60,539 bases of DNA, taken from contig JARKOV010000091.1 of assembly GCA_029975965.1 (NCBI GenBank), forward strand, positions 1 through 60,539, written 5' to 3'. A program made the translations under genes and the position numbers. Origin of the DNA: Anaerolinea sp. Its GTDB lineage: Bacteria > Chloroflexota > Anaerolineae > Anaerolineales > Anaerolineaceae. The notes under the pieces are model-generated. The model was not told the origin of the DNA and did no database searches. It worked only from the letters and a program-made list of their open reading frames with translations. Below are positions 57,976 to 60,539 of the stretch, one piece after another; positions within the stretch are counted from its first letter, which is position 1, and each line of letters opens with the position of its first letter.

Positions 57976-59139
57976 ATGGCTAGCAAGGTATTTTGGGGTT
58001 CGCCGCGTCAGGCGAAGCTGGAAGCGAAGGAAACGCTGCCCGCGAAGCTGGAGTTGATCCTGGAGGAACTGCACCTGCGCGACCGGGTGAAGGACGAGTT
58101 GGTGGTGTTGAAGATGCATACCGGCGCCGATATTGGTTATTCCACCGTGCACCCGCTGTTTGTGCGCAAGGTGGTCGAGACGATCAAAGCGGGGGGCGGG
58201 CAGCCGGTCGTGGCGGATATCGATTGGGACGTAAAAGGCGCTGAAAGCCGCGGTTACACCGCTGAAACTTTGGGTTGCCCCATCTATCCCGCTGCCGGCC
58301 TGGGCGAGAAGTATTACTACGAGCACCACCGACCGTACAAGAATATCCAGGACTGGCACCTGGCCGGAGCGATTCAAGATGCTTCTTTTTTGGTCAATTT
58401 TGCCCACGCCAAAGGACATCCCACCTGCGGGTACGGCGGGGCAATCAAGAACCTGGCGCTGGGTTGCATGGCCGGCGAAACCCGCTCGGCGATGCACGAT
58501 TCGATGCATTTTGACCAGTACTGGTGGCCCGAACGCTGTCCCGATGCCGAGACGCGCCAGGCGATCGTCGATGCCTGCCCGTTTGGGGCCATTGTGCAAG
58601 ACCGCCATGACCAGGCAGGTTTGCATCTTCATGTCGAGGGTTGCAACCAGTGCGGGCGCTGCCTGCAGGTCGCCCCTCCGGGCAGCCTGAAAATCGACCC
58701 GGTCAACTTTCACACCTTCCAGGAGGCCTGTGCGATCAGCACCAGTATTACCCTGTCGACCTTCGAGCCCGGGAAGGCGGTTCACCTGGTGTTGGCCACC
58801 CACATGACGCCGGTGTGCGATTGTTTCGGTTTCACCAGCATGCCGATCCTGCGCGATGCAGGCATCTTTGGCTCGGATGATATTGTGGCGCTGGAGCAAG
58901 CCGTACTGGACATGACGGCAGATTTCCCGTTGCTCGAGGAGAATATCCCCACATCAATGGAAGTGCACACCCGCCAGGGGCATCCTTTGCGCTGGCTGCA
59001 CGGTCCGCACAAAGACCCTTACAAGGTGTTGGAGTACGCCGAAGCGTTGGGGATGGGCTCACGGGCCTACGAGCTGGTCGACGTGCTGCCGGTGGCTGAA
59101 TTCCAGCGCACGACGGTAACGTATATCCCGGCAAGCTAA
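57976..59139 (+). CDS. DUF362-family protein with Fe-S-like cysteine cluster
   Basis: A 387-residue DUF362 protein. The conserved core appears as VNFAHAKGHPTCGYGGAIKNL and later CDCFGFTSMPIL. A ferredoxin-like cysteine set is visible: CPFGAI at about residue 199 and CNQCGRC at about residue 223, so an iron-sulfur cluster is likely, although the usual CxxCxxCxxxCP spacing is not complete in one run. DUF362 proteins have no settled function. There is a good GGGAGG site. The leader contains the long repeat C. It ends before a short intergenic region with two hairpins. Confidence 0.85.
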   Translation: MASKVFWGSPRQAKLEAKETLPAKLELILEELHLRDRVKDELVVLKMHTGADIGYSTVHPLFVRKVVETIKAGGGQPVVADIDWDVKGAESRGYTAETLGCPIYPAAGLGEKYYYEHHRPYKNIQDWHLAGAIQDASFLVNFAHAKGHPTCGYGGAIKNLALGCMAGETRSAMHDSMHFDQYWWPERCPDAETRQAIVDACPFGAIVQDRHDQAGLHLHVEGCNQCGRCLQVAPPGSLKIDPVNFHTFQEACAISTSITLSTFEPGKAVHLVLATHMTPVCDCFGFTSMPILRDAGIFGSDDIVALEQAVLDMTADFPLLEENIPTSMEVHTRQGHPLRWLHGPHKDPYKVLEYAEALGMGSRAYELVDVLPVAEFQRTTVTYIPAS

Positions 59140-59155
59140 GCCGTTAGACTCGCTT

Positions 59156-59228
59156 GTCAACCGATTGGATGGACGATATTCGTTGGTTGACCTTTCGATC
59201 TCTGGTTGGGGCACGGCTTGCCGTGCCC
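59156..59228. promoter_or_regulatory. Intergenic hairpins between DUF362 and the NIF3-like gene
   Basis: GTCAACC (59156-59162) pairs with GGTTGAC (59185-59191). GGGCACGG (59209-59216) pairs with CCGTGCCC (59221-59228) around a CTTG loop. They may terminate the DUF362 transcript, but no U tract follows. An open frame here upstream of the NIF3-like start was rejected. Confidence 0.5.
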
Positions 59229-59299
59229 TTGCCATTTCTGATCAAAACGAGTGGGTTGAAAGCTGTGGCAGGTCTTTGATTGAAAGGAAGCAGATCAAT

Positions 59300-60088
59300 A
59301 TGTACACGATACGCGAAGTGATCGAGGTGATCGCGCGGGAATTGCCCGAAAAATTGCCTGAAGACACCGTGGACACGTTCAAGTCGGGTAACCCGGATGT
59401 GCCGCTGACCGGGATTGTCACCACTTTCATCGCCACGCTGGACGTGATCGAACAGGCGGCGGCTATGGGGGCGAACCTGATTATCACCCATGAGCCGACC
59501 TTCTATAACCATCGTGATGAGGTGGCATGGTTGGAAAACGACCCGGTTTACCGCGCCAAGCGCCGCCTGCTGGAAGAGAAAGGGATGACGGTCTGGCGCT
59601 TTCACGACGGCTGGCATTCGGTCCAGCCGGATGGTATCCTGGAAGGCACGCTGCTCAAGCTGGGCTGGAAGCTTTACCAGTCAGGTGAGATACCTTACCT
59701 GGTCAGTTTGCCAGGAACGTCGCTGAACGCGCTGGCCGACCTGTTGAAAATTAAACTCAATGCCCCTGTTTTACGCGTGGTTGGCCCCGGAGAGATGGCC
59801 TGCCGGAACGTGGCCATGCTGCTCGGGTCGGTTTGGGGTGAAATGCAGGTGGAAGTGCTGGGGAAACCTGAGGTCGACGTGCTGGTCTGTGGGGAAGCGC
59901 CCGAATGGCAGACTGCCGAGTATGTGCGAGATGCCGCGCAGGCTGGAAATCCCAAGGGGCTGATCATCCTGGGGCATGAGCGCAGTGAAGAAGCCGGGAT
60001 GGCGTACCTGGTGGACTGGTTGGCAGCCAGGCTGCCCGGCGCGCCGGTGGCGTATGTGCCTGCCGGTGACCCGTTGCGTTATGTTTGA
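59300..60088 (+). CDS. NIF3/DUF34-family dinuclear metal protein
   Basis: A 262-residue NIF3-like protein. The metal-ligand motif LIITHEPTFYNH (about residues 60-71) and the C-terminal ILGHERSEEAGM correspond to the His/Glu sites of the GTP cyclohydrolase I type 2/NIF3 fold. The family forms metal-dependent hexamers; a general biochemical function is not settled. The start at 59300 has an AAAGGAAG site; upstream frame extension lacks support. The stop overlaps the convergent partial glycosyltransferase by 10 nt. Confidence 0.88.
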   Translation: MYTIREVIEVIARELPEKLPEDTVDTFKSGNPDVPLTGIVTTFIATLDVIEQAAAMGANLIITHEPTFYNHRDEVAWLENDPVYRAKRRLLEEKGMTVWRFHDGWHSVQPDGILEGTLLKLGWKLYQSGEIPYLVSLPGTSLNALADLLKIKLNAPVLRVVGPGEMACRNVAMLLGSVWGEMQVEVLGKPEVDVLVCGEAPEWQTAEYVRDAAQAGNPKGLIILGHERSEEAGMAYLVDWLAARLPGAPVAYVPAGDPLRYV

Positions 60089-60539
60089 GAGGCGCTTCTC
60101 CGGCGCCAAATTTTAATCCGCGCGCGTAAATCCATCCACCCGGCCTGAAGCTGCCAGGCCGGGTTGGTGATTCGCCACGCCCCCGGTTCGACCATGGTGT
60201 TAAGAAAACCGCTGAAGCGAAAGAAGAAGATCATCATCCGGTAAAACGGCATGACCAGAATGGTCGGCAGCATGGCACGCACACGGGATTTTGTTTTTTT
60301 GTCGGCAAATGCGTAGGCGCCGCCGACCCAGGCCACCTCAACAGACAGATAAAACAGGTACATCAGGGCATAAGCGGTCGCCATCAGTTGCAGCGAATAG
60401 CCAAAACTGGTCAACACCGGGAGGAAAAACATCCACACCAGGCGTGGAAAAGACAGGGTGTGGTCGACCAGCAGCGTGCGCGCCGGCGAGAATCCCATCA
60501 GGCTGGAGGCCCGCTTTTGCACAAGTTTCTTGTGCAGCG
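60079..60539 (-). CDS. C-terminal part of a membrane glycosyltransferase (truncated by window edge)
   Basis: About 153 codons at the 3' end of a gene that continues beyond the right edge; the frame is open to base 60539 with no stop. The segment has QKRASSLMGFSPARTLLVDH followed by three or four hydrophobic helices (LVWMFFLPVLTSFGYSLQLM; LMYLFYLSVEVAWVGGAYAF) and a basic C-terminal tail. This matches the membrane end of processive family-2 glycosyltransferases, in which a QxxRW-like segment precedes the TM region. The identity is tentative because the catalytic domain is not visible. It overlaps the NIF3-like stop by 10 nt. Confidence 0.6.
   Translation of the reverse strand, partial: LHKKLVQKRASSLMGFSPARTLLVDHTLSFPRLVWMFFLPVLTSFGYSLQLMATAYALMYLFYLSVEVAWVGGAYAFADKKTKSRVRAMLPTILVMPFYRMMIFFFRFSGFLNTMVEPGAWRITNPAWQLQAGWMDLRARIKIWRRRSASQT

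Noticed and set aside
1..60539. tRNA genes or a CRISPR array
   Set aside because: No T-arm motif within a cloverleaf and no regularly spaced direct repeats were found by reading. A covariance-model search would be decisive.

Overview
The window is about 60.5 kb of compact, GC-rich bacterial chromosome: 47 complete or nearly complete genes plus one gene cut by the right edge. Most genes are core housekeeping; no phage, transposase, CRISPR array, rRNA or tRNA was recognised. The gene content suggests a member of the Chloroflexota, probably class Anaerolineae. The clues are an Agl23-type glycosyltransferase fused to NHL repeats, a CpXC-domain protein, a GH3 protein of the membrane-anchored type, a toast-rack/bactofilin operon, type I GlnA and many lipoproteins. 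This assignment is inference from gene families, not from a marker-gene tree.

Layout. 0-6.3 kb: YbhN-like membrane protein, S41 protease, HAD phosphatase, mutL, degV. 6.3-13.6 kb: Agl23/NHL glycosyltransferase, VanW-domain serine hydrolase, MFS transporter, RsmI-like methylase. 13.7-22.2 kb is a nitrogen block: glnA, a previously hidden 39-residue membrane protein, amt and a CPA2 antiporter on the minus strand, and a divergent glnE that carries ACT domains. 22.2-28 kb: ThiS/MoaD-like carrier, substrate-binding lipoprotein, uppP, tgt, alr, recJ. 28-37.6 kb: GT2, AAA+ ATPase, GDPD, GH3 protein, Ser/Thr kinase, FHA-winged-helix protein, CpXC protein. 37.6-51.4 kb: histidine kinase, aminotransferase, ROK kinase, yvcK, gap, pgk, rpsT, argS, cDPG-synthetase-like GTPase, obgE, nadD. 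51.4-60.5 kb: anion transporter, sigma/anti-sigma/bactofilin/toast-rack operon, PLD-like protein, DUF362, NIF3-like protein and a partial glycosyltransferase.

How the parts connect. The nitrogen block looks like a small regulatory module. GlnA has the adenylylatable Tyr context. GlnE carries two ACT-like segments between its two nucleotidyltransferase halves. amt has no adjacent glnK but is followed by a tiny transmembrane protein. A palindrome, ACCCAWWTGGGT, lies upstream of glnA and in the glnE leader at positions suited to opposite regulation. rok, yvcK, gap, pgk and the cDPG-synthetase-like gene form a loose central-carbon group.

Non-coding signals are rich. About a dozen genes have a -10 box 6-9 nt before the start codon, which predicts leaderless mRNAs and settles several start sites. 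Two genes (glnE, GH3) follow very short upstream ORFs. Long perfect hairpins end many transcripts. A divergent palindromic repeat family occurs in at least three intergenic regions.
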